Below, piece after piece: positions 27,392-36,176 of a stretch of DNA of 64,000 nt (its first letter is position 1; each line of letters opens with the position of its first letter). The notes beneath the pieces were generated by a model, which ran no database searches, was not told the origin of the DNA, and worked only from the letters and a program-made list of their open reading frames with translations. Made by a program: the position numbers and the translations under genes. The stretch is from Streptomyces sp. Tu6071 (GTDB lineage: Bacteria; Actinomycetota; Actinomycetes; Streptomycetales; Streptomycetaceae): the NCBI RefSeq assembly GCF_000213055.1, contig NZ_CM001165.1, positions 248,001-312,000 of the forward strand, in the 5' to 3' direction.

Positions 27392-28198
27392 TCAGCCCGC
27401 CACCTTCACCGTCGTGGTGGCGCCCCAGATCGCGAGCGAGAGGAAGAAGTCGGTGACCGCGATGAGGACGATGGCGTTGCGCACCGAGCGGCCCACGGCG
27501 ACGCCGACCCCGGCGGGCCCGCCCTGGGCGCGGAAGCCGTAGTAGCAGTGGGCGAGGATCACCATCACGCTGAAGACGAGCACCTTCAGGACGCTGAGCA
27601 GCACGTCCTCGGGGACGAGGAAGAGGTTGAAGTAGTGGTCGTAGGTGCCCGAGGACTGGCCGTTGAAGACGACGGTGACGACGCGCGAGGCGACGTAGCT
27701 GGAGAGCAGGCCGAGCGCGTAGAGCGGGATGATCGCGACGACGCCCGCGATGATCCGGGTGGTCACGAGGTACGGCATCGCGCGTATGCCCATGCCTTCG
27801 AGCGCGTCGACCTCCTCGTTGATGCGCATCGCGCCGAGTTGCGCGGTGAACCCGGCGCCGACCGTCGCGGAGAGGGCGAGACCGGCGACGAGCGGGGCGA
27901 CCTCGCGGGTGTTGAAGTAGGCGGTGACGAAGCCGGTGAGCGGGGCGGTGCCGATCTGGTCCATGGCGGCGAAGCCCTGGAGGCCGACGACGGTGCCGGT
28001 CGCGGCGGTCATGCCGATCATGACGCCGACCGTGCCGCCGATGACGCTGAGGCCGCCGGAGCCGAACACCACCTCGGCGAGCAGGCGCTGCACCTCCTTC
28101 GCGTACCGCGCGAGCGTGCGTGGAATCCACAGCAACGCGCGCAGGTAGAAGAGGAGTTGGTCGCCGCCGCGGTCGAGCCAGGCGAATGGGGATGCCAT
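27392..28198 (-). CDS. yrbEB: MlaE/YrbE-type lipid ABC permease, second subunit
   Basis: 268 aa, ATG at 28198. MlaE-family core: GMTAATGTVVGLQG, EVDALEGMGIRAMPYLVTTRIIAG (the coupling helix that docks on the ATPase) and 5-6 helices. Only 4 nt separate it from the first permease gene. Confidence 0.93.
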   Translation of the reverse strand: MASPFAWLDRGGDQLLFYLRALLWIPRTLARYAKEVQRLLAEVVFGSGGLSVIGGTVGVMIGMTAATGTVVGLQGFAAMDQIGTAPLTGFVTAYFNTREVAPLVAGLALSATVGAGFTAQLGAMRINEEVDALEGMGIRAMPYLVTTRIIAGVVAIIPLYALGLLSSYVASRVVTVVFNGQSSGTYDHYFNLFLVPEDVLLSVLKVLVFSVMVILAHCYYGFRAQGGPAGVGVAVGRSVRNAIVLIAVTDFFLSLAIWGATTTVKVAG

Positions 28199-28202
28199 GC
28201 GT

Positions 28203-29066
28203 TCAGCCTCCCTTCGGCGGAACGATCTGGAGGTAGACCGCCGTCATCGCCATGTTCACCACGAGCAGCAGGATGAAGGTGATGACGACGGACTGGTTGA
28301 CGGCGTCGCCGACGCCCTTGGGCCCGCCGCGCGGGTTGAGCCCCCGGTAGGCGGCGACGATCCCGGCGATGAGGCCGAAGACGAGCGCCTTGAGTTCACC
28401 GACGTAGAGATCGGGGAGCTGGGCGAGGGCGGAGAAGCTCTGGAGGTAGGCGCCCGGGGTGCCGTGCTGGAGGCCGACGTTGAGGAAGTAGCCACCGAGG
28501 GTGCCGACGACCGAGACGAGGCCGTTGAGCAGCAGCGCGACGAACATGGTGGCGAGCACGCGGGGCACGACGAGCCGCTGCACGGGCGAGACCCCCATGA
28601 CCTCCATGGCGTCCAGCTCCTCGCGGATCTTGCGCGAGCCGAGGTCGGCGCAGATCGCCGAGCCGCCCGCCCCCGCGATGAGCAGCGAGACGATGAGCGG
28701 GCTCGCCTGCTGGATGACGGCGAGGACGCTGGCCCCGCCGGTGAAGGACTGCGCCCCCAGCTGCTGCGTCAAGCTGCCCACTTGGAGCGCGATGACGGCG
28801 CCGAAGGGGATCGACACGAGCGCGGCGGGCAGGATGGTGACGCTCGCGATGAACCAGAACTGCTCGATGAACTCGCGGAACTGGAAGGGCCGCCGGAAGA
28901 TCGCGCGCAGCACCTCAAGGGTGAGCGCGAAGAGCCTGCCGGTCTGGCGGAGCGGGCCGAGCAACGGGTTCGGGGGGCGCGGCGGCGCGGGCGGCGGCGT
29001 GCGCACGGCCTCCAGGGGGACGGTGGGCGGCTCGGGCGGCGGGGCGGGGCGCTCGTCGATGCTCAT
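28203..29066 (-). CDS. yrbEA: MlaE/YrbE-type lipid ABC permease, first subunit
   Basis: 287 aa from the ATG at 29066 (GGAG 8 nt upstream); the frame upstream of it overlaps the ATPase gene. Pro-rich N-terminus (about 40 residues), then the MlaE core with IREELDAMEVMGVSPVQRLVVPRVLA. Forms a heterodimer with the second subunit. Confidence 0.93.
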   Translation of the reverse strand: MSIDERPAPPPEPPTVPLEAVRTPPPAPPRPPNPLLGPLRQTGRLFALTLEVLRAIFRRPFQFREFIEQFWFIASVTILPAALVSIPFGAVIALQVGSLTQQLGAQSFTGGASVLAVIQQASPLIVSLLIAGAGGSAICADLGSRKIREELDAMEVMGVSPVQRLVVPRVLATMFVALLLNGLVSVVGTLGGYFLNVGLQHGTPGAYLQSFSALAQLPDLYVGELKALVFGLIAGIVAAYRGLNPRGGPKGVGDAVNQSVVITFILLLVVNMAMTAVYLQIVPPKGG

Positions 29067-29094
29067 GAGGCCGCTCCGGGCCCCGTACGCGCTC

Positions 29095-30090
29095 TCACGA
29101 GGCACCCCCGTGGTGCGCCCACGCGCTCCGCTCCCAGCCGTAGGCGGCGCGGATCGCGGACTGCGCGCGCTCGGGCAGGGTGTGCAGCAGCCCCCGTACG
29201 CGCTCCCGGCGCCGCGCCACGGCGGCGCGCTCGCCGAGTCCGGCACTCGGCTCCAGCTGCGGGACGAGCGCCTTCGGTTCGGCGGGCGGGGTGGTCGCGG
29301 CGGCCTCGGCTGCGAGCGTCGCGGCGTCCTTCTCCTCGGACATCCCGATGGGACCCGCCTTGCTGGCGGTCAGGAACTGGGCGACGACCGGTTCGCGGCT
29401 CGTGAGGAGCACTTCGCGCGGGCCGAAGGCGACCAGTTCGCGACGGAAGAGCATCCCCATGTTGTCGGGCACGGTCGCGGCGATGTCGAGGTTGTGCGTG
29501 ACGATGAGCATCGTCGCGTCGATGCGGGTGTTGAGGTCGATGAGGAGCTGGGAGATGAAGGCGGTGCGCACCGGGTCGAGGCCCGAGTCGGGCTCGTCGC
29601 ACAGGATGATCTCCGGGTCGAGCACGAGGGCCCGCGCGAGGCCCGCGCGCTTGCGCATCCCGCCGCTGATCTCGCCGGGCAGCTTGCCCTCCGCGCCGAC
29701 CAGGCCGACGAGTTCGATCCGCTCCATGACGATGCGGCGGATCTCGGCCTCCTTCTTGCGGGTGTGCTCGCGCAGCGGGAAGGCGATGTTGTCGAAGAGG
29801 TTCATCGACCCGAACAGGGCCCCGTCCTGGAACATCAGGCCGAACTTCTTGCGGGCCTCCATGATGTCCCGCTCCGGCGAGCGCGCCATGTCGACGCCGT
29901 CCACCAGGACGCGACCGTGCTCGGGCTTGAGCAGGCCGATCAGCGACTTGAGGAAGACGGTCTTGCCCGTCCCCGACGGACCGAGCATGACGCTGACCTC
30001 CCCCGCCGGCAGCGTCAGGCTGACGTCCTGCCAGATGGTCTGCCGGCCGAAGGACTTCGTCAGCCCCTCGACCCTCACTTCGATTCCCAT
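29095..30090 (-). CDS. mceG: MlaF/MceG-type ABC ATPase of the Mce importer
   Basis: 331 aa from the ATG at 30090 (GAAGG upstream). Walker A GPSGTGKT, signature ISGGMRKR, Walker B IILCDEPDSGLD, switch His in VTHNLD; the ISGGM and DSGLDP variants are typical of Mla/Mce ATPases. A C-terminal extension of about 80 residues after the ATPase fold is rich in Ala/Arg. First gene of the 13-gene minus-strand operon; it is unusual among Mce loci only in lying directly with the permeases rather than elsewhere. Confidence 0.92.
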   Translation of the reverse strand: MGIEVRVEGLTKSFGRQTIWQDVSLTLPAGEVSVMLGPSGTGKTVFLKSLIGLLKPEHGRVLVDGVDMARSPERDIMEARKKFGLMFQDGALFGSMNLFDNIAFPLREHTRKKEAEIRRIVMERIELVGLVGAEGKLPGEISGGMRKRAGLARALVLDPEIILCDEPDSGLDPVRTAFISQLLIDLNTRIDATMLIVTHNLDIAATVPDNMGMLFRRELVAFGPREVLLTSREPVVAQFLTASKAGPIGMSEEKDAATLAAEAAATTPPAEPKALVPQLEPSAGLGERAAVARRRERVRGLLHTLPERAQSAIRAAYGWERSAWAHHGGAS

Positions 30091-30201
30091 CGCCTTCTCA
30101 CCTTCAGCGAGCGGACTCGGCAGCGCACCGTAATGCTCTTCGCACGTGCCGAACAAGATCCCGGAACAATCACTCCGAGCCTTCCCGGAGAACTTGTCAT
30201 C

Positions 30202-30234
30202 CGCTGATAAAAGAACACGTCTCCCCTGTCAGCG
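30202..30234 (-). promoter_or_regulatory. Candidate mce operon promoter inside an inverted repeat
   Basis: On the minus strand, -35 CTGACA (30227-30232) and -10 TATCAG (30204-30209) are 17 nt apart, about 107 nt before the mceG start. CGCTGA at 30202-30207 and TCAGCG at 30229-30234 form an inverted repeat around the promoter. The sequence TTTATCAGCGGATGA read on the minus strand (30197-30211) recurs with one change at 31602-31616. Confidence 0.42.
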
Positions 30235-30249
30235 AATGAGCGGAACAAG

Positions 30250-30298
30250 CGGCGGGACCCCGTCTCGCCGGGGGTGGGCGAAAGACGGGACCCCGCCG
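30250..30298. terminator. Hairpin downstream of the secreted-protein gene at 30565
   Basis: CGGCGGGACCCCGTCT (30250-30265) and AGACGGGACCCCGCCG (30283-30298) form a 16-bp stem with two mismatches. It lies between the gene ending at 30565 and the mce promoter and would insulate the two. Confidence 0.5.
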
Positions 30299-30395
30299 TG
30301 GAGAACCGGCCGAGAAGGAGGGCCCGGGTCCGTTTCTCCGAGAACTCCCGACCGGCGGGAGGGCGCCGGCCGGGAGAGAGGCAATCCCCCGGAAG

Positions 30396-30421
30396 GGACG
30401 TTACGGCCGAGTAACCTCGGC
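30396..30421 (-). promoter_or_regulatory. GTTAC-N6-GTAAC element upstream of mce
   Basis: The plus strand has GTTAC at 30400-30404 and GTAAC at 30411-30415. On the minus strand the element continues as GTAACGTCCC. The same arrangement, GTTAC-N6-GTAACGTCCC, occurs on the plus strand at 31782-31802 before the secreted-protein gene at 31947. A small GCCGAG/CTCGGC hairpin (30406-30421) overlaps. Nothing else is evident in the 474-nt gap 30091-30564 besides this, the hairpin at 30250 and the promoter. Confidence 0.45.
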
Positions 30422-30564
30422 TCGCAACAGCCGTTCACGAAGTATTTCCTTACCGGATTTCCGGGGGCGGGCTGATGGCGCCGGGAGGCGAAAGGGGATG
30501 CGGGTTTGTCGCCGGGTGACAAGCGGCCGGGGGCGGGCGAGGGTCGCCGCCGGGAGCGCTCTCG

Positions 30565-31500
30565 TCACTTGGCCGCCGAGTGCCAGTACCGCGAGAACGT
30601 CCTGCCCTGGTTCGGGGAGGCGCTGCCGGGGTCGGTGAGCGTGGCCAGGTAGGTCGAGGCGCTGTTGAGCGTCAGCGAGTTCTTGCCGGAGGCGGCGGGC
30701 AGGCCGGACTTGAGGTTGACCGCCCAGTTGAAGGCGCCGAGGCCGAGCGGGCCGCAGCCGCTCGCTCCGGGCGCGGCGAAGGTGGTGTCCTCCTGGCCCG
30801 CGCCGGTCGCCGCGAGCCGGACCATCTCGCCGGTGTCCGCGGGCGTGCCGTTCGCGGTGAAGGACTCCGCCGCCACTCCCGGCGTGGTCTGGTTCTGCGG
30901 ACGCAGCACGATGGGGGACGACTTGGTCCCGATGTAGCAGTTGCCGCCGATGAGCGGGTTCTGGAGGTGCACGCGGACCGGGATGGAGAGGATCGGCTGC
31001 TTCTCGCCGAGGCCCGCGAAGAGCTGGAAGTCCGTGGGGGTGCCGACCGGTTCGACGGTGGCGGTGACGCGGTTGAGGGTGCTGTTGGTTATCTGGTCGC
31101 ACACGGCGCCGACCACGGGGACGGAACTGGGGCACATGAGGCCGAGCAGGCCACCGGGCAGGTCGGCGGGGTCGGCGACGAGCGCGCCGTCCGCGGGCGC
31201 GATCACCGTGTTGGTGCCGTCCGCGTGCGTGATGACTCCGGCCTGGAGGTCCGTCCTCCCGGTGGGGACGACGGAACTGCCGATCTTGATGACACCGCTC
31301 GACGAACTGGAGGAGATACAGGTGGCCTGGTCGTCGATCCCGTCGGCCGCGAGCATCGCGGCGTCGTCGACCGGGCAGCGGTCGAACGGCGCCCAGCGCC
31401 CGTTCAGCTGCGGCCCCGCGGCCGTCGACGTGCCGATGGACGCGATCGTCGCCAAGGCGGCGGTGGCGCTCAGTACGGTGAGGCGTCTGAGAGAGCTCAT
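30565..31500 (-). CDS. Secreted protein of unknown function next to mce
   Basis: 311 aa from the ATG at 31500 (GAAGGGAA site). Signal peptide (MSSLRRLTVLSATAALATIASIG...). The mature part (GPQLNGRWAPFDRCPVDD onward) has six cysteines in the patterns DRCP, ATCIS, LMCPS, AVCDQ, GNCYIG and SGCGPLG, suggesting three disulfides. The C-terminal PGASGCGPLG...LPAASGKNSL resembles PAFTGCGTAG...GPDNELRMN in the protein at 32865, so the two may share a domain. No membrane helix besides the signal. I cannot assign a function. Confidence 0.7.
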   Translation of the reverse strand: MSSLRRLTVLSATAALATIASIGTSTAAGPQLNGRWAPFDRCPVDDAAMLAADGIDDQATCISSSSSSGVIKIGSSVVPTGRTDLQAGVITHADGTNTVIAPADGALVADPADLPGGLLGLMCPSSVPVVGAVCDQITNSTLNRVTATVEPVGTPTDFQLFAGLGEKQPILSIPVRVHLQNPLIGGNCYIGTKSSPIVLRPQNQTTPGVAAESFTANGTPADTGEMVRLAATGAGQEDTTFAAPGASGCGPLGLGAFNWAVNLKSGLPAASGKNSLTLNSASTYLATLTDPGSASPNQGRTFSRYWHSAAK

Positions 31501-31573
31501 TCCGGTTTCCCTTCGGAGTCGGGCAACGCGAGCCCGGACGTTACTCACCGGAAACCTCGCGCGGCAATAAGCT

Positions 31574-31802
31574 CGCTGACGCATTTTCCATTACTCGCGC
31601 GTTTATCAGCGGGTGAGCATCGGGGACCCCGCCTTGCGCATCTGGTGAGTGTTTCCGCCCGGCGCCCCGGAAATCGTCACGCGTCGACAAAAAGCCGGGG
31701 CCCGTTGCTCGCCCCGGGGCAAGAAATTCGCCGATCAGGGCCCGAACGAGAGATTCTTTCCCTTTTCCATTGCGACTTCCGGTTACCAGCTCGTAACGTC
31801 CC
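31574..31802. promoter_or_regulatory. Divergent control region with two motifs shared with the mce promoter region
   Basis: The 446-nt gap 31501-31946 contains CGCTGA (31574-31579) and TCAGCG (31606-31611) as an inverted repeat, TTTATCAGCGGGTGA at 31602-31616, and GTTAC-N6-GTAACGTCCC at 31782-31802. Both motifs have counterparts before mceG. CGTAACG at 31792-31798 also resembles the -35 of BldN-type promoters, but a matching -10 is not clear. Confidence 0.45.
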
Positions 31803-31862
31803 CTCTCGAAGGCGACGAACAACGGCCTGTGCGACCGATCGGTTCGTTGACCTGGAGTGTGA

Positions 31863-32549
<687 letters not shown>

Positions 32550-32558
32550 TCCCGTGAT

Positions 32559-32587
32559 CCCGCGGTCCGTGAGCGCACGATCGCGGG
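32559..32587 (+). terminator. Weak hairpin after the small secreted protein
   Basis: CCCGCGGTC (32559-32567) pairs with GATCGCGGG (32579-32587), nine pairs including one G-T wobble, 11-nt loop. Confidence 0.4.
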
Positions 32588-32810
32588 GACGCCCGACCCC
32601 GTGAGCGCCTGATCGCGTGAGCGCGCCACCGCCCGTCACCGGCCCCCGGGCCCGTGACGGGCGTCGGCGTTCCCCTCGGCCGCACGGGCGGGCCCGGCCC
32701 ACCGCCCTGAACTCCGGCGCACGCCCATGAACAGGCGCCCCGATCCGTCGTCCCGGCCCAGGGCGCAGATCCGGCGCCCCGGTCCAGCGCACAGATCCGG
32801 CGCCCCGGTC
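32567..32810. repeat. Short direct repeats in a 315-nt intergenic region
   Basis: Between 32550 and 32864 there is no gene. CCGTGAGCGCxxGATCGCG occurs at 32567-32585 and 32599-32617 (17 of 19 identical), with a further GTGAGCGC at 32617. Farther on, CAGATCCGGCGCCCCGGTC is repeated exactly at 32766-32784 and 32792-32810 (26-nt period). These look like local duplications; a role is not evident. Confidence 0.6.
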
Positions 32811-32864
32811 AAGCGCCGGGGTCCGACCGCCCGGCCCGAGCGCCACGAACAAGGAAGAGGACGT

Positions 32865-34412
32865 ATGCGAGCAACAGGACGAGGCGCGGGCGCGCGGCGC
32901 GCGGCGCGTCCCGCGCGCGTGGCCGCCGCGACCGCGACGGCCCTGATGCTGGGGCTCCTGACCGGAACGGGCTCACAGGCCGACGAGGACTCCCCCACCA
33001 CCGCCGATCTGGCCTACGCCTGCCGGTTCCCGGACTCCACCGGCGCCCCGGCGACGACCGTGGACGCGCGCGTGGAGGTGACGACCCGCCTGCCGGGGAG
33101 CGCCGTCCCCGGCAGCCCGATCGACGCGGGCACCGTGGAGGTCGCCGCGCACCTCCCGCGCGCCGCGGTCAGCGCCCTGTTCCCGGACGCGCGCGCGGTG
33201 TCCGGCTCGGCCGCGCTCGGCGTCGACGTCCGCCAGAACAAGGACCGGGCACGGGCCGACTGGTCGCTGGTGACCGCCGGGACGGAGCTGCCGGCACAGG
33301 GGGCGGAACTCGTCCTTCCCTCCTCCGGGAAGGTCCCGACGATCACCGTGAACTCCGCCGGGCGGGTCCTGCTGCTCGGCGGCGAGGCGCGTTTCGTTCT
33401 CCAGCCGGACGTCGGCGCGCCGGTGTCGCTCGCGTGCTCCCCCGCGCCGGGCCGGGAACCGCGCGTCGCGGAGATCGCCGTACCGGAGGACGCGGCCGTC
33501 CCCGAGGACACGCGGCCCGCCACACCCGGCGGGGACCACTCCTCAGGACCGGCGGCGCGGGAGGACGCCCGCGAGGACGACGTCACCCTGTCCCCCCAGG
33601 AGGACGAGCCCGCCGTCTCCTGGCCCGACGAGTGCGACGACATGCCCACCGGCGAGCTGGACACCAGCGTCTCGGCGCCTCCGCCCCCGTACCACTTCAA
33701 TCCCATTCCGCTGGACGGCGTGCCCATGTGCGCCTACGCCGTCGGCATCAGCACCGTGCGCAAGCAGAACGGCTCGATGCTCATCAACGACCCGTCGGGG
33801 AAGCCCGCGCTGATGCGGGTCCGGGGTGTCGTCCGTTCCGACCTGGGCGACTGGGGCGCCGAACCGGGGTCCGAGGGCTTCAACCAGATCTGGTCGCTGG
33901 CCGAGATCCACCTGCCGGACGCCCGCGCCAGCTTCCTCAGCTTCGGCTACCTCCCGGTGACGGCAAGCGTGACCTTCGAGACGGGCAAGGTCACCATCCT
34001 CACCGGGCAGCCCCACATGAACGACCCGACCAGCGCGTTCGCCCGCATCGTCTTCCAGCAGTCGCTGCGTCTCCACGACGTCGTGGTCAACGGCACCCCG
34101 CTCGACGTCGGCCCCTCCTGCCGGACCGCGAAGAGCTTCCGCGTACTGCTCAACGGCGACATGAACTCGAAGGAGAACCCGTACGTGAACGTGTTCTCGG
34201 GCGGCCTGCTGACCGGAAAGGTCACCATTCCCGCCTTCACCGGCTGCGGCACCGCGGGCGAGAACCTGAACGGCCTGTTCACCGCGGCCATCAGCGGCCC
34301 GGACAACGAGCTGCGGATGAACCAGGCGCCCACGTGCGTGACCGGCGACTTCCCCTCCGGGTGCCCCCCGGTCGTCCCCGAGCTGCCCCGCCTCAGGCCC
34401 ACGTCCTCCTGA
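32865..34412 (+). CDS. Secreted DUF6801-type protein
   Basis: 515 aa from the ATG at 32865 (GGAAGAGG site); the upstream open frame runs through the repeats and is rejected. Signal peptide with Arg-rich start. Residues about 45-195 match the DUF6801 pattern (LAYACRFP, VEVAAHLPRAAVSALFPDA, GKVPTITVNSAGRVLLLGG, VSLACSP). An acidic disordered linker (about 200-250) leads to a C-terminal domain (250-500) with six more cysteines, ending TGDFPSGCPP. The C-terminal PAFTGCGTAG segment resembles one in the protein at 30565. Extracellular; role unknown. Confidence 0.75.
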   Translation: MRATGRGAGARRAARPARVAAATATALMLGLLTGTGSQADEDSPTTADLAYACRFPDSTGAPATTVDARVEVTTRLPGSAVPGSPIDAGTVEVAAHLPRAAVSALFPDARAVSGSAALGVDVRQNKDRARADWSLVTAGTELPAQGAELVLPSSGKVPTITVNSAGRVLLLGGEARFVLQPDVGAPVSLACSPAPGREPRVAEIAVPEDAAVPEDTRPATPGGDHSSGPAAREDAREDDVTLSPQEDEPAVSWPDECDDMPTGELDTSVSAPPPPYHFNPIPLDGVPMCAYAVGISTVRKQNGSMLINDPSGKPALMRVRGVVRSDLGDWGAEPGSEGFNQIWSLAEIHLPDARASFLSFGYLPVTASVTFETGKVTILTGQPHMNDPTSAFARIVFQQSLRLHDVVVNGTPLDVGPSCRTAKSFRVLLNGDMNSKENPYVNVFSGGLLTGKVTIPAFTGCGTAGENLNGLFTAAISGPDNELRMNQAPTCVTGDFPSGCPPVVPELPRLRPTSS

Positions 34413-34462
34413 CCCCAACTCCCACCAGAACCCAACACACCTCACCATCAAATCCCGCACAA

Positions 34463-34477
34463 CTTGTGTACAACAAG
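34463..34477. promoter_or_regulatory. Inverted repeat upstream of the PucR-type regulator
   Basis: CTTGT-GTACA-ACAAG, perfect 5-bp arms, lies about 140 nt before the GTG at 34616 in an unusually AT-rich patch. Possible autoregulatory or promoter element. Confidence 0.35.
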
Positions 34478-34615
34478 CGACAGTTGCTCTACCGTCAGTA
34501 GCTCCCACCAGAGGTTTCCCATCGGTACGCACCTGGCGGTCGCGAGGGCGCGGCTCCCTTTCAGGCGCCCTCGCGCCCGGCCCCACCCGGGCGCCCGGAC
34601 AGCAAGGAGGCTGCC

Positions 34616-35902
34616 GTGCAACTGCCGGCCCGTACGAACGAGGTCGAGGACTCCCCCGGTCCGTTACCGCGGGAGTTCGCGCGGATCATGCGGCCCGAGA
34701 TCCCCGGACTGATCAAGGAGATCGGGGTCGAGGTGACCCGCGCCTTCCCGGAGTACGCGGGGCTGCTCGACGGTCCGGACGAGGCGGCGATCCGGCAGGG
34801 GGTCGAGAAGAGCCTCAACGGCTTCGTCGACCGCGTCGCCGACCCCGGGGCCTCCACCGCGAGCCGGGACGAACTGCTCCGCAAATTCGGCCGCGTCGAG
34901 GCGTACGAGGGCCGCGACCTCAACACCCTCCAGAGCGCGTACCGCCTCGGCGCGCGGGTCGCGCTGCGCCGCGCGAAGTCCTTGGGCCGCCGCTTCGACC
35001 TCTCGCCCGAACTGCTCCTGACCTTCGCCGAGGCGCTGTTCTCCTACATCGGGGAGCTCGAAGCGCTGTCGCTGGAGGGGTACATGGAGGCGCGGGCGGG
35101 CGCGGGGGGCGAGATGGTGCGAAGACGACTCCTGCACCTGCTCCTGGCCGGTACCCCGCTCCATCACGCCACGATCAACGACCTGTGCGAGCAGGCGTGT
35201 TGGCAGGTGCCCGACGAGGTCACGATGGTCGCGCTGCGCGCGCCCGCGCCCGAGCACACCCAGGCGGGGCTCGCCGCCGACGTCCTCTCCGACCTCGGCG
35301 CGCCGCAGCCCCACTTCCTCGTCCCCGGTCCGCTCACCCCGGAGCGGCACACCATGCTGGAGACGGCGGTGCTCGACGGGCGCCTCGCCATCGGGCTCAC
35401 CGTGCCCACCGCCCACGCGGCGGACTCGCTGCGCTGGGCCCGGCGCGCGCTCCAGCTCGTCGACGAGGGCGTGGTCCCCGACACCCCCTACCTGCGTACC
35501 GCCGACCACCTGATGGCCCTGTGGCTGCTCTCCGATCTGCCGCTCGTCCGCGAGGTCGCGCAGCGCGAGCTGTCCCCGCTGGCGAAGGTCTCGGGGACCC
35601 GCCGCACGCGGCTCGTGGAGACGCTGCACGCGTGGCTCACCACGCGGGGCACCGCGGACCAGGTGGGCGACGCCCTCGGTGTGCACGCCCAGACGGTCCG
35701 CTACCGGCTGCGCAACCTGGAGGCGCACTTCGGGCACCGCCTGGAGGACCCCGGGCACCGCTTCGCCATGGAGGCCGCGCTGCGCGCGCTGCACCTCCAC
35801 GACGCCACCGGACCGGCGGGCGGTACGGCGGCGGACGGTACGGCGATCGCCTCCGCGCGCGGCACGGCGACCCCTCCCACGCGTCGCGCGCCCGCCCCGT
35901 AG
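34616..35902 (+). CDS. PucR/CdaR-family transcriptional regulator
   Basis: 428 aa, GTG at 34616 with AAGGAGG upstream. The N-terminal half (about 15-150) is helical (RsbRD-N-like pattern LLRKFGRVEAYEGRDLNTLQSAYR), a GGDEF-like middle region follows, and the C-terminal PucR HTH_30 is at about 335-395 (GDALGVHAQTVRYRLRNLEAHFG). The final 35 residues are a Gly/Ala/Thr tail. Its place beside the secreted proteins and mce makes it a candidate regulator of both (inference). No ligand is predicted. Confidence 0.85.
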   Translation: MQLPARTNEVEDSPGPLPREFARIMRPEIPGLIKEIGVEVTRAFPEYAGLLDGPDEAAIRQGVEKSLNGFVDRVADPGASTASRDELLRKFGRVEAYEGRDLNTLQSAYRLGARVALRRAKSLGRRFDLSPELLLTFAEALFSYIGELEALSLEGYMEARAGAGGEMVRRRLLHLLLAGTPLHHATINDLCEQACWQVPDEVTMVALRAPAPEHTQAGLAADVLSDLGAPQPHFLVPGPLTPERHTMLETAVLDGRLAIGLTVPTAHAADSLRWARRALQLVDEGVVPDTPYLRTADHLMALWLLSDLPLVREVAQRELSPLAKVSGTRRTRLVETLHAWLTTRGTADQVGDALGVHAQTVRYRLRNLEAHFGHRLEDPGHRFAMEAALRALHLHDATGPAGGTAADGTAIASARGTATPPTRRAPAP

Positions 35903-36176
35903 GCGCCGCCCGCCGCGAGAGCCCGGCCCGCGGTTTCCCGCTCCGGGGGACCCGGACGGTGCCGCCGTCGGCGGGACGCACTCGCGCACGGGAGCCTGCG
36001 CGGCGACGGGCCGGGCGGCGAAGGGGGGTGCCACGGGTGGTCGTCGCCGGCTTCCTCCCGGGACGTCGCGGTGGGCCGCAGGCCAGGCCCGCTGTCGGCC
36101 CCATAGCGACGGACGCCATCCGCGCGGCGGATTCTGGCCGCGTGCCGCGACAGAGCGGCGCGCCGTCCCCGGTGGC

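Noticed and set aside
30146..30522. Small open frames on both strands between mceG and 30565
   Set aside because: No RBS or domain, and they overlap the promoter, hairpin and repeat elements.
31792..31818. BldN-type promoter
   Set aside because: CGTAACG fits the -35, but the nearest -10 candidate (CGACGA at 31813) is weak and its spacing is off.
32767..32810. CRISPR-like repeat
   Set aside because: Only two short copies with a 7-nt gap; no array and no cas genes.
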